Source of the DNA: TMED27 sp964350695
GTDB taxonomy: Bacteria > Pseudomonadota > Alphaproteobacteria > Micavibrionales > Micavibrionaceae
Length of the DNA stretch: 64,000 bases
Assembly: GCA_964350695.1 (NCBI GenBank)
Contig: CAYGKM010000002.1
Span: forward strand, 1-64,000
Direction of reading: 5' to 3'
Position numbers and translations under genes: made by a program. A model generated the notes under the pieces. It was not told the origin of the DNA and ran no database searches. It saw nothing but the letters and a program-made list of their open reading frames with translations. Shown in pieces: positions 8,250 through 16,122 of the stretch (positions are counted from its first letter, which is position 1; each line of letters opens with the position of its first letter).

Positions 8250-9425
8250 TTAATCTTTCAAATCATCCCAGAATTCTTTGACCTTGCCAAAGAAGCCGCT
8301 GGCTTCGGGGGAATGTTTGTTGCCGCCGCCATCGGAGGAGAAGTCCTTATCCAGTTTTTTCAGCATATCTTGCTGGGTTTTGTTCAGGTTCACGGGGGTT
8401 TCCACGAAAGTTTCGATATAGAGATCGCCGAGTGAATCCGAGCCAAGGACGGACATGCCTTTACCTTTCAGGCGGAATTGCTGGCCTGTTTGGGTGCCGG
8501 GCGGGATTTTGACCTTTGCGGACGAGCCTGCGATGGTCGGGACTTCGATTTCGCCGCCAAGGGCCGCTTTTGTAAGTGTGATAGGCACGCGGCAGAACAG
8601 GTTCGGGCCTTCGCGTTTGAAGAGTTTATGCGGCTTAACGGAAAGCAGCACATAAAGATCGCCTTTTGATCCGCCTTGCACGCCTGCTTCGCCTTCGCCG
8701 GAAAGGCGGATGCGGCGGCCTGTGTCGACGCCTGCGGGGATTTTCACTTTAAGGGTTTTGTCCTTTTTGATGCGGCCTTGACCGTGGCATTTTTTACACG
8801 GATCTTTGATGATTGTGCCGGCGCCGGCGCATGTGGGGCAGGCGCGTTCGATGGTGAAGAAGCCCTGTTGTTGGCGGATGCGGCCTTGACCTTCGCATGT
8901 CGAGCAGCTTGAGGCTTTTGTGCCTTCTTCCGCGCCGCTGCCGTTGCATTTATCGCATGTATCGTTGAGCGGGATGCGGATGGTGGCGTCTTTGCCTTTG
9001 AAGGCTTCGGCCAACGAAATTTCGAGTGTGTATTGTATGTCTGCGCCGCGTCCTGCGCCGGAGCGTCCGCGCCCTTGGCCGCCGCGCCCGCCCATGAAAT
9101 CGCCGAACATGTCTTCGAAGATATCGGAGAACGCGCCCGCGCCGCCCGCACCGCCAAAGCCCCCAGCCGCGCCGCCGCCAAATCCGCCGCCGCCCATAGA
9201 GCCGTCAAAAGCGGCATTGCCGTAGCGATCATAAGCGGCGCGTTTTTGTTCGTCTTTGAGGACGTCATAGGCCTCGCTGATTTCTTTGAACTTGGCTTCG
9301 GCCTCGGGTTTGTCTTTGTTTTGGTCGGGGTGATATTTTTTCGCCAATGTGCGGTAGGCTTTTTTGATTTCATCCGCATTGGCGGTTTTTTCAACGCCGA
9401 GTGTTTTATAAAAGTCCTTAGACAT
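8250..9425 (-). CDS. dnaJ: Chaperone DnaJ (Hsp40)
   Basis: The 391-residue type I J-protein stimulates DnaK ATPase and delivers substrates. It has an N-terminal J domain with HPD at about residues 32-34, then a Gly/Phe-rich linker unusually rich in GGGFGGG. A zinc-finger region follows with four CxxCxGxG-type repeats (CDKCNGSG, CSTCEGQG, CPTCAGAG, CKKCHGQG), then two C-terminal substrate-binding beta domains. The start overlaps the stop of the small J-protein gene by 1 nt, implying translational coupling. Confidence 0.98.
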   Translation of the reverse strand: MSKDFYKTLGVEKTANADEIKKAYRTLAKKYHPDQNKDKPEAEAKFKEISEAYDVLKDEQKRAAYDRYGNAAFDGSMGGGGFGGGAAGGFGGAGGAGAFSDIFEDMFGDFMGGRGGQGRGRSGAGRGADIQYTLEISLAEAFKGKDATIRIPLNDTCDKCNGSGAEEGTKASSCSTCEGQGRIRQQQGFFTIERACPTCAGAGTIIKDPCKKCHGQGRIKKDKTLKVKIPAGVDTGRRIRLSGEGEAGVQGGSKGDLYVLLSVKPHKLFKREGPNLFCRVPITLTKAALGGEIEVPTIAGSSAKVKIPPGTQTGQQFRLKGKGMSVLGSDSLGDLYIETFVETPVNLNKTQQDMLKKLDKDFSSDGGGNKHSPEASGFFGKVKEFWDDLKD

Positions 9426-9736
9426 TATTCCTGTATCTCTTTTTCTTTAGGCCAGAAAATTTCTCCGATTTGGGAGAAAAATCCGCCGGAATTTTTGTTG
9501 TCGTTTTCGGCCTGCATACGCACTGAACGGTTATATTCGATGCGTTTGGGCCGTGTTTTCAAATGTGCGTAGGCCTCGTTGATGAGGCGAAAGCGCAGCT
9601 CTGCCATGCGGCGATTTTGGGGGTTTAAATCAGGGTGGTATTTTTTAGCCATGATGTGATAGGCCCGTTTTACGTCTTCGTCAGACGCCTTTGGCGAGAC
9701 ATTTAATATCTCGTAATACGATGCGGGTTTATCCAT
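9425..9736 (-). CDS. Small J-domain protein
   Basis: The 103-residue protein consists mainly of a J domain (residues 5-70) with the invariant HPD loop (KYHPDLN), plus a short charged tail. It lacks the Gly/Phe linker, zinc finger and C-terminal domains of DnaJ, so it cannot itself hold substrates the way DnaJ does. J domains stimulate Hsp70 ATPase. Its place between dnaK and dnaJ, with a 1-nt overlap into dnaJ, suggests a dedicated second co-chaperone for the same DnaK. A ribosome site (CAGGAC) precedes the ATG. Confidence 0.9.
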   Translation of the reverse strand: MDKPASYYEILNVSPKASDEDVKRAYHIMAKKYHPDLNPQNRRMAELRFRLINEAYAHLKTRPKRIEYNRSVRMQAENDNKNSGGFFSQIGEIFWPKEKEIQE

Positions 9737-9750
9737 TTCAGTCCTGATTT

Positions 9751-9786
9751 AAAAAATGCGGCATCCCGAAACGATCGGAACGCCGC
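9751..9786 (-). terminator. Rho-independent terminator/attenuator between dnaK and the J-protein genes
   Basis: On the minus strand a 12-bp stem forms (GCGGCGTTCCGA with TCGGGATGCCGC, pairing fully when G-U wobbles are allowed) around a 5-nt loop. It is followed by ATTTTTT. It lies 16 nt after the dnaK stop and before the J-protein start. Confidence 0.8.
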
Positions 9787-9801
9787 TTGTGTTAAAGGCT
9801 T

Positions 9802-11742
9802 TTAAGCCGATTTTTCTTCGTCGTCCGTTTCGTCTTCGTCTTCGATTTCGAGATCGGTGAAGTCCGCGTCGATGACTTCGTCTTCGCCAACGACTTCGGC
9901 TTCATGCTCGTTGTCGGCTTCGCCTGCGGCGTCTTCCTGCGCTTTGCGGTAGGCAATTTCGCCCAGCTTCATGCTGGCTTGGGAAAGGCTTTCGGTTTTG
10001 GCCTTGATGTCATCGGCGTTATCGCTGTCGAGAACATCTTTAAGTTCTTGGAGCGCGGTTTCCACGTTTGACTTTTCTTCATCCGGAAGTTGGTCGCCCA
10101 GTTCTTCCATTGATTTTTCAGTCGCGTGGATCATGCTTTCCGCCTGGTTTTTGGCTTCCACGGCTTCGCGTTTTTTCTTATCCGTGTCGGCGTTGGCTTC
10201 GGCGTCTTTGACCATTTGGTCAATATCGGCGTCGGACAGGCCGCCAGAGGCTTGAATGCGGATTTGCTGTTCCTTATTCGTGGCCTTGTCTTTGGCGGAC
10301 ACATTCACGATCCCGTTGGCGTCGATGTCGAATGTGACTTCAACCTGCGGGATGCCGCGCGGAGCAGGGGGGATTCCGACCAAATCAAATTGCCCGAGCA
10401 GTTTGTTATCCGCCGCCATTTCACGTTCGCCCTGGAAGACGCGGATGGTCACCGCGTTTTGGTTGTCTTCTGCGGTTGAGAACACTTGCGATTTTTTGGT
10501 CGGAATGGTTGTGTTGCGTTCGATCAGTCGTGTGAACACGCCGCCCAAGGTTTCGATCCCCAATGAAAGCGGGGTTACATCGAGGAGGAGAACATCCTTA
10601 ACGTCGCCTTGAAGCACGCCGCCCTGGATGGCTGCGCCGTCTGCCACGACTTCGTCAGGGTTTACGCCTTTATGCGGGTCTTTGCCGAAATATTCTTTTA
10701 CGGTTTCGAGGACCTTTGGCATGCGGGTCATCCCGCCGACCATAATCACATCGTCGATTTCGGATGGTTTAAGGCCCGCATCTTTCAAGGCTTTTTTTAC
10801 CGGATCGATTGAGCGTTTGATGAGGTCATCAACAAGGCTTTCGAGTTTTGAGCGGCTTAATGTAACCTGAAGGTGTTTCGGGCCGGAGGCATCAGCGGTC
10901 ACGAACGGAAGGTTTACTTCGGTTTGTGAGGTTGATGATAGTTCAATCTTGGCTTTTTCGGCGGCTTCTTTAAGGCGCTGGAGCGCGAGCTTGTCTTCGC
11001 GCAGGTCAATGCCGTCGGATTTTTTGAATTCATCGGCCAGATAATCAATGATGCGGGCATCAAAATCTTCCCCGCCGAGGAAAGTATCCCCGTTGGTGGA
11101 TTTGACCTCGAATACGCCGTCGCCGACTTCGAGCACGGACACGTCAAACGTACCGCCCCCAAGGTCATAGACCACGATTGTGCCGCTGTCTTTTTTGTCG
11201 AGGCCATAGGCCAGAGCTGCGGCGGTTGGTTCGTTGATTATGCGCTCGACTTCGAGGCCGGCGATTTTCCCTGCGTCTTTTGTCGCTTGGCGCTGGCTGT
11301 CGTTGAAATATGCGGGAACGGTGATTACTGCTTTGGTGACTTTTTCACCCAAGAAGCTCTCGGCTGTTTCCTTCATTTTCTGCAAGATCATGGCAGAAAT
11401 TTGTGAGGGGGCGAATTTTTCGCCGTCGATCTCTACGTAAGCATCGCCGTTATCGCCTTCAACGATTTTGAAGGGAGCGGTTTTTGCCATTTCCTGGACT
11501 TGCTTGTCCTTGAACGGGCGACCTATCAGGCGTTTTACAGCGTAGAGCGTTTTATCGGGGTTTGTAACTGCTTGGCGTTTTGCGGGCTGGCCAACGAGGC
11601 GCTCGCCGTCCTTGCCGAAAGCAACCATAGAGGGCGTCGTGCGCGCACCTTCAGAGTTTTCGATGATTCTTGCTTCTTTGCCGTCCATGACGGCGACGCA
11701 AGAGTTGGTGGTTCCTAGGTCGATACCTATGATTTTAGACAT
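9802..11742 (-). CDS. dnaK: Chaperone DnaK (Hsp70)
   Basis: The 646-residue protein has the Hsp70 nucleotide-binding domain (IGIDLGTTNSCVAV at the N-terminus, VYDLGGGTFDVS, and VGGMTRMPKV). The interdomain linker VLLLDVTPLSLG leads to the substrate-binding domain and lid. The C-terminus is long and acidic (EDEVIDADFTDLE...), typical of proteobacterial DnaK. It folds nascent and stress-damaged proteins with DnaJ and GrpE, all encoded nearby. AAAGGAG lies upstream of the ATG, behind an RpoH-like promoter and a leader of roughly 65 nt. Confidence 0.99.
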   Translation of the reverse strand: MSKIIGIDLGTTNSCVAVMDGKEARIIENSEGARTTPSMVAFGKDGERLVGQPAKRQAVTNPDKTLYAVKRLIGRPFKDKQVQEMAKTAPFKIVEGDNGDAYVEIDGEKFAPSQISAMILQKMKETAESFLGEKVTKAVITVPAYFNDSQRQATKDAGKIAGLEVERIINEPTAAALAYGLDKKDSGTIVVYDLGGGTFDVSVLEVGDGVFEVKSTNGDTFLGGEDFDARIIDYLADEFKKSDGIDLREDKLALQRLKEAAEKAKIELSSTSQTEVNLPFVTADASGPKHLQVTLSRSKLESLVDDLIKRSIDPVKKALKDAGLKPSEIDDVIMVGGMTRMPKVLETVKEYFGKDPHKGVNPDEVVADGAAIQGGVLQGDVKDVLLLDVTPLSLGIETLGGVFTRLIERNTTIPTKKSQVFSTAEDNQNAVTIRVFQGEREMAADNKLLGQFDLVGIPPAPRGIPQVEVTFDIDANGIVNVSAKDKATNKEQQIRIQASGGLSDADIDQMVKDAEANADTDKKKREAVEAKNQAESMIHATEKSMEELGDQLPDEEKSNVETALQELKDVLDSDNADDIKAKTESLSQASMKLGEIAYRKAQEDAAGEADNEHEAEVVGEDEVIDADFTDLEIEDEDETDDEEKSA

Positions 11743-11812
11743 GCTTTATCTCCTTTTATAAGCAAGATTTATATAGTTCAAAGCCCGTTTTGCACAGCAC
11801 TTTATCATGATT

Positions 11813-11844
11813 ATTATATAGGAAAATCTAGTAAGCGTTTCAAG
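11813..11844 (-). promoter_or_regulatory. RpoH (sigma-32)-like heat-shock promoter of dnaK
   Basis: On the minus strand CTTGAAA (11838-11844) is followed by 15 nt and CCTATATAA. This closely matches the heat-shock sigma-factor consensus of proteobacteria. No CIRCE inverted repeat was seen in the leader. Confidence 0.75.
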
Positions 11845-11902
11845 TGCCTGTTTCATGAAATATATTTATGCAAGTTTCAGGTCTATATACGCGGCCTTTA
11901 AG

Positions 11903-12349
11903 TTAAACGATTGCCAAGTCGGCTTTCGGGAAACGAATTGATTGTAAAGAGCGTGTGTCGCGCGGTGATAAATTTAAATCAGAAACTGATATACCGTGTT
12001 CTTTCATATAGCTAATAACGGCAAAGCGATGACAATCAGCTTTGTGTTTGAAGAAATCATCTAAGCAAAAATCGTTTTCCTCGTATTTGGGTTCGCCGAT
12101 AATTTTGTCTAGCGCCCCTGCTGTGGCTCCATTTACTGCAAGGCGAAAGAAATAAAGGAGATCAAGGGATGCGCTTGCTATTTCTCGAATGCGACCAATT
12201 TGCCCTTTAAATTCAGGGAATTCATATTCGTGAGATTTTTTGTTTATCCAGTTCGTGGCGTTGGGGTCACGGGCGCTCAAGGCATCCAAAAGATTTCTAG
12301 AAACGCTAACGTCTTCTGGTGTGGTGGGATTTTCTATATCAGTAAACAT
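11903..12349 (-). CDS. Hypothetical protein between grpE and dnaK
   Basis: A 148-residue soluble protein with no signal peptide or membrane segment and no family I recognise. Two cysteines and several aromatic residues lie in the middle. It has its own well-formed promoter whose -35 overlaps the grpE stop codon. The start codon sits 5 nt after the -10 box, so its mRNA is probably leaderless. It may be a local insertion into the chaperone region rather than a chaperone component. Confidence 0.65.
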   Translation of the reverse strand: MFTDIENPTTPEDVSVSRNLLDALSARDPNATNWINKKSHEYEFPEFKGQIGRIREIASASLDLLYFFRLAVNGATAGALDKIIGEPKYEENDFCLDDFFKHKADCHRFAVISYMKEHGISVSDLNLSPRDTRSLQSIRFPKADLAIV

Positions 12350-12354
12350 ATAGA

Positions 12355-12384
12355 TTTATACGGCAGGACTTTGTTTTATGTCAA
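12355..12384 (-). promoter_or_regulatory. Sigma-70 promoter with predicted leaderless start
   Basis: On the minus strand TTGACA (12379-12384), 18 nt, TATAAA (12355-12360), then only 5 nt to the ATG at 12349. There is no room for a ribosome binding site. Confidence 0.65.
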
Positions 12385-13148
12385 GCGCTGGTGTCTATGT
12401 GCCCGCCTGCGGGTGGTTCGCCTGCGCTGGTGCCGTCATCTTTTGTCACGCCGACGCGCGCGGGGCGAAGGAGGCGTTCGTTCAAGATGTAACCCGGGTC
12501 CATGACCTGCATCACAATTCCGGCGGGTTTTCCGGGGATGGAGGCTTCGAACATCACTTCGTGGAAATTGGGGTTGAAGGGTTCGTCGAGCGGGTCGATC
12601 TTCTGGATGCCGTGTTTTTCAAAGGCTTTGAGCATTGTGCGCTCCGTGCCTTCAATGCCGTCGATGACGTTTTTGAGGCGGGGTTCGGCTTCGATGAGGT
12701 CTGTCGGTAGAGCTTCAAGTGCGCGGCGAAGATTGTCGGCGACTTCGAGAAGGTCTTTGGCGAAGCCTGATACGGCGAATTTGCTCGCGTCTTCGCGTTC
12801 TTTAATGCTGCGGCGGCGGGTGTTTTCAGCTTCGGCCAAGGCACGGGCGGCTTGGTCTTTGATGGAATCGATTTCGTCTTGCAGGGCGGAGATGATTCCT
12901 CTGGCTTGTTCGCCGATGGAGTCTGCGCCCAGCTCATGGATATTTTCCAAGGCCTCTTGTGCATCTGCGGCGGCATCGGCGGGGTCAATATCGGGGGCTT
13001 CTTCATACGCGGCGGCGGCTTCGTTGGCAGATTGGCGCTGTGCCATGGCATGTGCTTCGGCTTCCAGACGGGCGGAGCGCTGCGCCATTGTTTCTTCTGC
13101 TTTGTCGCCGCCATTGTTTGAGGCGTTGTTTTCAGGATCAGTTGTCAT
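12381..13148 (-). CDS. grpE: Nucleotide-exchange factor GrpE
   Basis: The 255-residue protein has the GrpE coiled-coil (residues about 90-150, ENTRRRSIKEREDASKFA region) and the C-terminal beta domain containing NPNFHEVMF and a VMQVMDPGYILNERLLRPARVGV stretch read as shorter blocks. GrpE releases ADP from DnaK. The N-terminal extension of about 80 Ala/Glu-rich residues makes it longer than the usual roughly 200. An RpoH-like promoter overlaps the end of the upstream gene; no hrcA lies next to it. Confidence 0.97.
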   Translation of the reverse strand: MTTDPENNASNNGGDKAEETMAQRSARLEAEAHAMAQRQSANEAAAAYEEAPDIDPADAAADAQEALENIHELGADSIGEQARGIISALQDEIDSIKDQAARALAEAENTRRRSIKEREDASKFAVSGFAKDLLEVADNLRRALEALPTDLIEAEPRLKNVIDGIEGTERTMLKAFEKHGIQKIDPLDEPFNPNFHEVMFEASIPGKPAGIVMQVMDPGYILNERLLRPARVGVTKDDGTSAGEPPAGGHIDTSA

Positions 13149-13153
13149 GGGTT

Positions 13154-13184
13154 TTATGTAGTGTTTTTATCGCGATCCTGCAAG
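13154..13184 (-). promoter_or_regulatory. RpoH-like heat-shock promoter of grpE
   Basis: On the minus strand CTTGCAG (13178-13184) is followed by 15 nt and ACTACATAA. This has the same spacing and nearly the same boxes as the dnaK promoter (CTTGAAA-N15-CCTATATAA). The -10 ends 5 nt before the grpE ATG, so the transcript may be leaderless. Confidence 0.5.
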
Positions 13185-14132
13185 GCCTGCGAATACAGGT
13201 TTTGTTTTTGCGCGTTTATATTCACCGTTCGGGCCTGTGAAAACTTCGAAGCTTTCGATCTCTCCGAGAGTGATTACGGCGCTTTGATCTTCGAATTTAT
13301 CAGCCATTAAGCCTTCGGTATCGACTACCAGAAGTTCTTTCGAGGAGGTTTTTTGAAGTCTTTGGAAAGCGGGGTTTGTGTCCTCGATGAGGTTTAAGCC
13401 GTTTTGACGCGCAAGGGCAGCGACTTTCATATAGGTGTCAGGCTCGCTTAAGTTCAAGGATGGGTTGAAGAGCTTAAGCGTTCCTGCGGGGTAAAACCAC
13501 ACAGTGCTTTTGTTCACTTCAGATTCCAGAAACGGTTCTTTGTATTGCGGGAAGCGCGGTTTGATGAGGGCGCTTTCCTGATTGATCTCGATTTCGAAGA
13601 TGGCAACGGGGCCGAGATCTTCTTCGCTGATTTCCACTGTTTGGATATCATCATTGAGGAATTCATCACGGTTAAGGATGAAAGTTGCGATGTCGCCGTT
13701 TGCGGAAAGAGGGCAGCTATAATGCATGTAGCGGGTTTGTGAAGTATCCGCAGTTGTGACATTGGATGTCAGCTCTATTTTCATGGTTTTGCTGCCTTTT
13801 TTCATGCTGAGCATGGGAGATTTTGTGGTGAGGCAGCCGCTGATTGTTCCCGGGGTTTTGAGTGTGATTTGGAAATCGCCTTCGCGGCCTGTCACGGCGT
13901 TTGTGATATCAACCACGTAGCTTGAGGGCGGCACGGGAGAGGGCGGCAATTCCTTTTCGAAGGCGGCATAGGGGTTCGGACGGTATTTTTCATCATAGGG
14001 GTCGAGGATTGTGACCGCATTTTCATCTTCCTCTTCCGCTTTTGGTGCGCCGAATTGTGCCCATGCGGATGCGCTGAAAACAGGGGCGGTGAGGCCGAAT
14101 ATGAAGATGGAGAATAAGAATAGTCGAAACAT
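13167..14132 (-). CDS. Exported hypothetical protein upstream of grpE
   Basis: The 321-residue protein begins with a clear signal peptide (hydrophobic core residues 3-16, then ASAWAQ), so it is probably periplasmic. The rest is predominantly beta-like with Lys/Glu-rich loops; no family recognised. It occupies the place where hrcA is often found in Alphaproteobacteria (between rph and grpE). It shares no visible HrcA features: no N-terminal winged helix, and it is secreted. It ends 18 bp before grpE and is likely co-transcribed in part. Confidence 0.75.
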   Translation of the reverse strand: MFRLFLFSIFIFGLTAPVFSASAWAQFGAPKAEEEDENAVTILDPYDEKYRPNPYAAFEKELPPSPVPPSSYVVDITNAVTGREGDFQITLKTPGTISGCLTTKSPMLSMKKGSKTMKIELTSNVTTADTSQTRYMHYSCPLSANGDIATFILNRDEFLNDDIQTVEISEEDLGPVAIFEIEINQESALIKPRFPQYKEPFLESEVNKSTVWFYPAGTLKLFNPSLNLSEPDTYMKVAALARQNGLNLIEDTNPAFQRLQKTSSKELLVVDTEGLMADKFEDQSAVITLGEIESFEVFTGPNGEYKRAKTKPVFAGLAGSR

Positions 14133-14253
14133 GAGACCCCGAATGTGTTTAATTTACTCCCTTATACCTCATTACAAACGGGGGCGGAACGCAAGAGTTT
14201 ACGCGAAAAAATGTAAAGTTTTGAACAGGTATGCGCATTGACGAAGGCTTGAA

Positions 14254-14281
14254 TTGACATTTTGCGGGCATGCCGTAAGTT
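14254..14281 (+). promoter_or_regulatory. Possible sigma-70 promoter of rph
   Basis: TTGACA, 16 nt, TAAGTT (weak -10). It lies 38 nt before the rph ATG at 14320, which has AAGGAG upstream. Confidence 0.4.
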
Positions 14282-14319
14282 GGCGGCATATTTTGTAAAT
14301 GACCCCCAAGGAGACTATA

Positions 14320-15039
14320 ATGAGCCGCCCATCAAACCGCGCAGCAGACGAAATGAGATCCATCGTGATTGAAACCGATGTGAACAAGCATGCGGAAGGA
14401 TCGTGTTTGATTAAATGCGGGGATACGCATGTTTTGTGTACAGCCTCGGTTGAAGAGAATGTTCCGGGCTGGATGAGAAACACCGGCAAGGGCTGGGTGA
14501 CGGCGGAATATGGGATGCTTCCGCGTTCAACTGGCAGCCGGATGGACCGCGAAGCGGCGCGGGGTAAACAATCTGGGCGCACGCAGGAAATTCAGCGTCT
14601 GATCGGGCGGGCGCTTCGCAGTGTTATTGATTTTGAGGCGTTGGGTGAGCGTCAGGTGCGGGTTGATTGTGATGTTATCCAAGCTGATGGTGGGACGCGG
14701 ACGGCCTCTATTACGGGCGGTTTTGTGGCGCTGTATATGGCGTTTCAGCATCTGGTGAATATCGGCGCGCTGAAGAGCGTGCCTGTGACGGATATGGTTT
14801 CGGCGATATCTTGCGGGGTTTACAAGGGCGTGCCTGTGCTGGATTTGGATTATGACGAGGATTCGGACGCAGACACGGATGCGAATTTTGTGCTGACGGG
14901 GAAGGGCGGGATTGTTGAAATTCAGGGCACTGCCGAGAAAGAACCGTTCAGCGAGGAAGAGTTTATGAAGCTGCTGCGCTTGGCGCAAAAGGGCTGTGAT
15001 GAGTTGACTGCGGCGCAGAATAAGGCGCTGGGGCTTTAA
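14320..15039 (+). CDS. rph: Ribonuclease PH
   Basis: The 239-residue phosphorolytic 3'-to-5' exoribonuclease trims tRNA 3' ends. Family blocks are visible: RPSNRAADEMR at the N-terminus, the TAEYGMLPRST segment, and DCDVIQADGGTRTASITGG with phosphate-site residues. The ATG at 14320 is chosen because AAGGAG precedes it; an in-frame ATG at 14299 would add 7 residues without a ribosome site. It starts a run with rdgB and is divergent from the grpE region. Confidence 0.98.
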   Translation: MSRPSNRAADEMRSIVIETDVNKHAEGSCLIKCGDTHVLCTASVEENVPGWMRNTGKGWVTAEYGMLPRSTGSRMDREAARGKQSGRTQEIQRLIGRALRSVIDFEALGERQVRVDCDVIQADGGTRTASITGGFVALYMAFQHLVNIGALKSVPVTDMVSAISCGVYKGVPVLDLDYDEDSDADTDANFVLTGKGGIVEIQGTAEKEPFSEEEFMKLLRLAQKGCDELTAAQNKALGL

Positions 15040-15042
15040 GGC

Positions 15043-15645
15043 ATGGCGCGTGTTTTCGAAGGCGGAGACATTGTGATTGCTACGCATAATCCGGGCAAGG
15101 TGGTGGAGATTGCGGCGTTGCTTGGGCCTTATGCGGAGAAATTTTACAGTGCGGGCGAGCTTGGTTTGCCTGAGCCTGATGAGGATGCGCTGACCTTTAA
15201 GGGGAACGCGGAGATTAAGGCGCTGGCGGCGGCGCGTGGCTCTGGCAAGGTGGCGCTCGCGGATGATAGCGGCTTGGCGGTTGCGGCGCTTAGCGGGGAT
15301 CCGGGGATTTATTCCGCGCGCTGGGCGGGGCCGAGTAAGGATTTTTCAATTGCGATGGATAAGGTTCAAGACGCGCTTGGCGATTCGAAGGATCGCAGCG
15401 CGGCGTTTATCTGCGCGCTTTCGATGGCGTGGCCGGACGGGCATGTGGAAACATTCGAGGGACGCATTGAGGGGGCTTTGGAGTTTCCTCCTCGCGGGGA
15501 GCGCGGGTTTGGCTATGATCCGATTTTTGTGCCAGAGGGCCATAGCCTTACCTTTGCGGAGATGGCCCCGAAAGATAAGCATGATATGAGTCACCGCGCA
15601 CGTGCCTTTGCACAGCTTGTGGAAGCGTGCATGCAAAAAACTTGA
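15043..15645 (+). CDS. rdgB: Non-canonical purine NTP pyrophosphatase (RdgB/HAM1)
   Basis: The 200-residue enzyme hydrolyses dITP, ITP and XTP to monophosphates, keeping deaminated purines out of DNA. The N-terminal VIATHNPGKVVEI motif, LADDSGLAVAAL and the C-terminal FGYDPIFVPEG/SHRARA blocks are all present. It starts 3 bp after rph, an arrangement common in Alphaproteobacteria. The stop codon overlaps the -35 box of the next gene's promoter. Confidence 0.97.
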   Translation: MARVFEGGDIVIATHNPGKVVEIAALLGPYAEKFYSAGELGLPEPDEDALTFKGNAEIKALAAARGSGKVALADDSGLAVAALSGDPGIYSARWAGPSKDFSIAMDKVQDALGDSKDRSAAFICALSMAWPDGHVETFEGRIEGALEFPPRGERGFGYDPIFVPEGHSLTFAEMAPKDKHDMSHRARAFAQLVEACMQKT

Positions 15646-15670
15646 CTTTTTGCATAAGAAAGCGTAATAC
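15642..15670 (+). promoter_or_regulatory. Strong sigma-70 promoter of the IcmD-like gene
   Basis: TTGACT, 17 nt, TAATAC. The expected start near 15677 leaves a 35-nt leader containing GGAGAAACGC just before the ATG at 15712. Confidence 0.75.
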
Positions 15671-15711
15671 TTGCCCCGTAATTCGAACACAGCAAACCAT
15701 TGGAGAAACGC

Positions 15712-16107
15712 ATGTTCAGACCACTAAATGTAAAATTACTCAGTATTCAAGCTGCTGCGACAATCGGCTTTTTTGCCTATATTGATGAGGCGCAAGCGGC
15801 TGGCTCTAATAACTTCAGCACGATTGCCCGTAACATTACCGAATCTATCGAAGAGCTTCCCGGTCTTGTGACCAGTGTATCTTACATGATCGGTATGTTG
15901 ATGGGTGTTGTCGGTGTTATGAAGCTTAAAGATCACGTTGAAAACCCAACGCAAACACCGATGAAAGACGGCGCTATTCGTTTGGCTGCCGGCGGCGCGC
16001 TGTTCGGTTTGCCGATCGTGTTTGAATCCATGCTGAACACAATCGGTACGACTGGTTTGTCAGTTGAGCCTGCGAAGTTGAAAAAAGTTGAATTCAACGT
16101 CTTTTAA
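15712..16107 (+). CDS. Small two-helix membrane protein resembling type IVB secretion IcmD/DotP
   Basis: The 131-residue protein has an N-terminal signal-like helix (residues 8-28) and then two hydrophobic segments (about 55-72 and 88-110). They are separated by a polar MKLKDHVENPTQTPMKDG loop. That loop and the pattern resemble IcmD/DotP and related IcmC/DotE inner-membrane components of Dot/Icm-type systems ('MKFKQHKDNPTQIP' style). No other Dot/Icm gene lies in the window, so it is either a scattered component or a conserved protein of other use. GGAG sets the start; an upstream TTG at 15700 is less likely. Confidence 0.6.
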   Translation: MFRPLNVKLLSIQAAATIGFFAYIDEAQAAGSNNFSTIARNITESIEELPGLVTSVSYMIGMLMGVVGVMKLKDHVENPTQTPMKDGAIRLAAGGALFGLPIVFESMLNTIGTTGLSVEPAKLKKVEFNVF

Positions 16108-16122
16108 GCGCTCCCTGATTTT

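Noticed and set aside
13167..14132. Candidate HrcA repressor, judged by position between rph and grpE
   Set aside because: It has a signal peptide and no winged-helix region; the sequence does not resemble HrcA.
15712..16107. Type IV secretion cluster
   Set aside because: Only one possible component is present in the window, so a cluster cannot be claimed.
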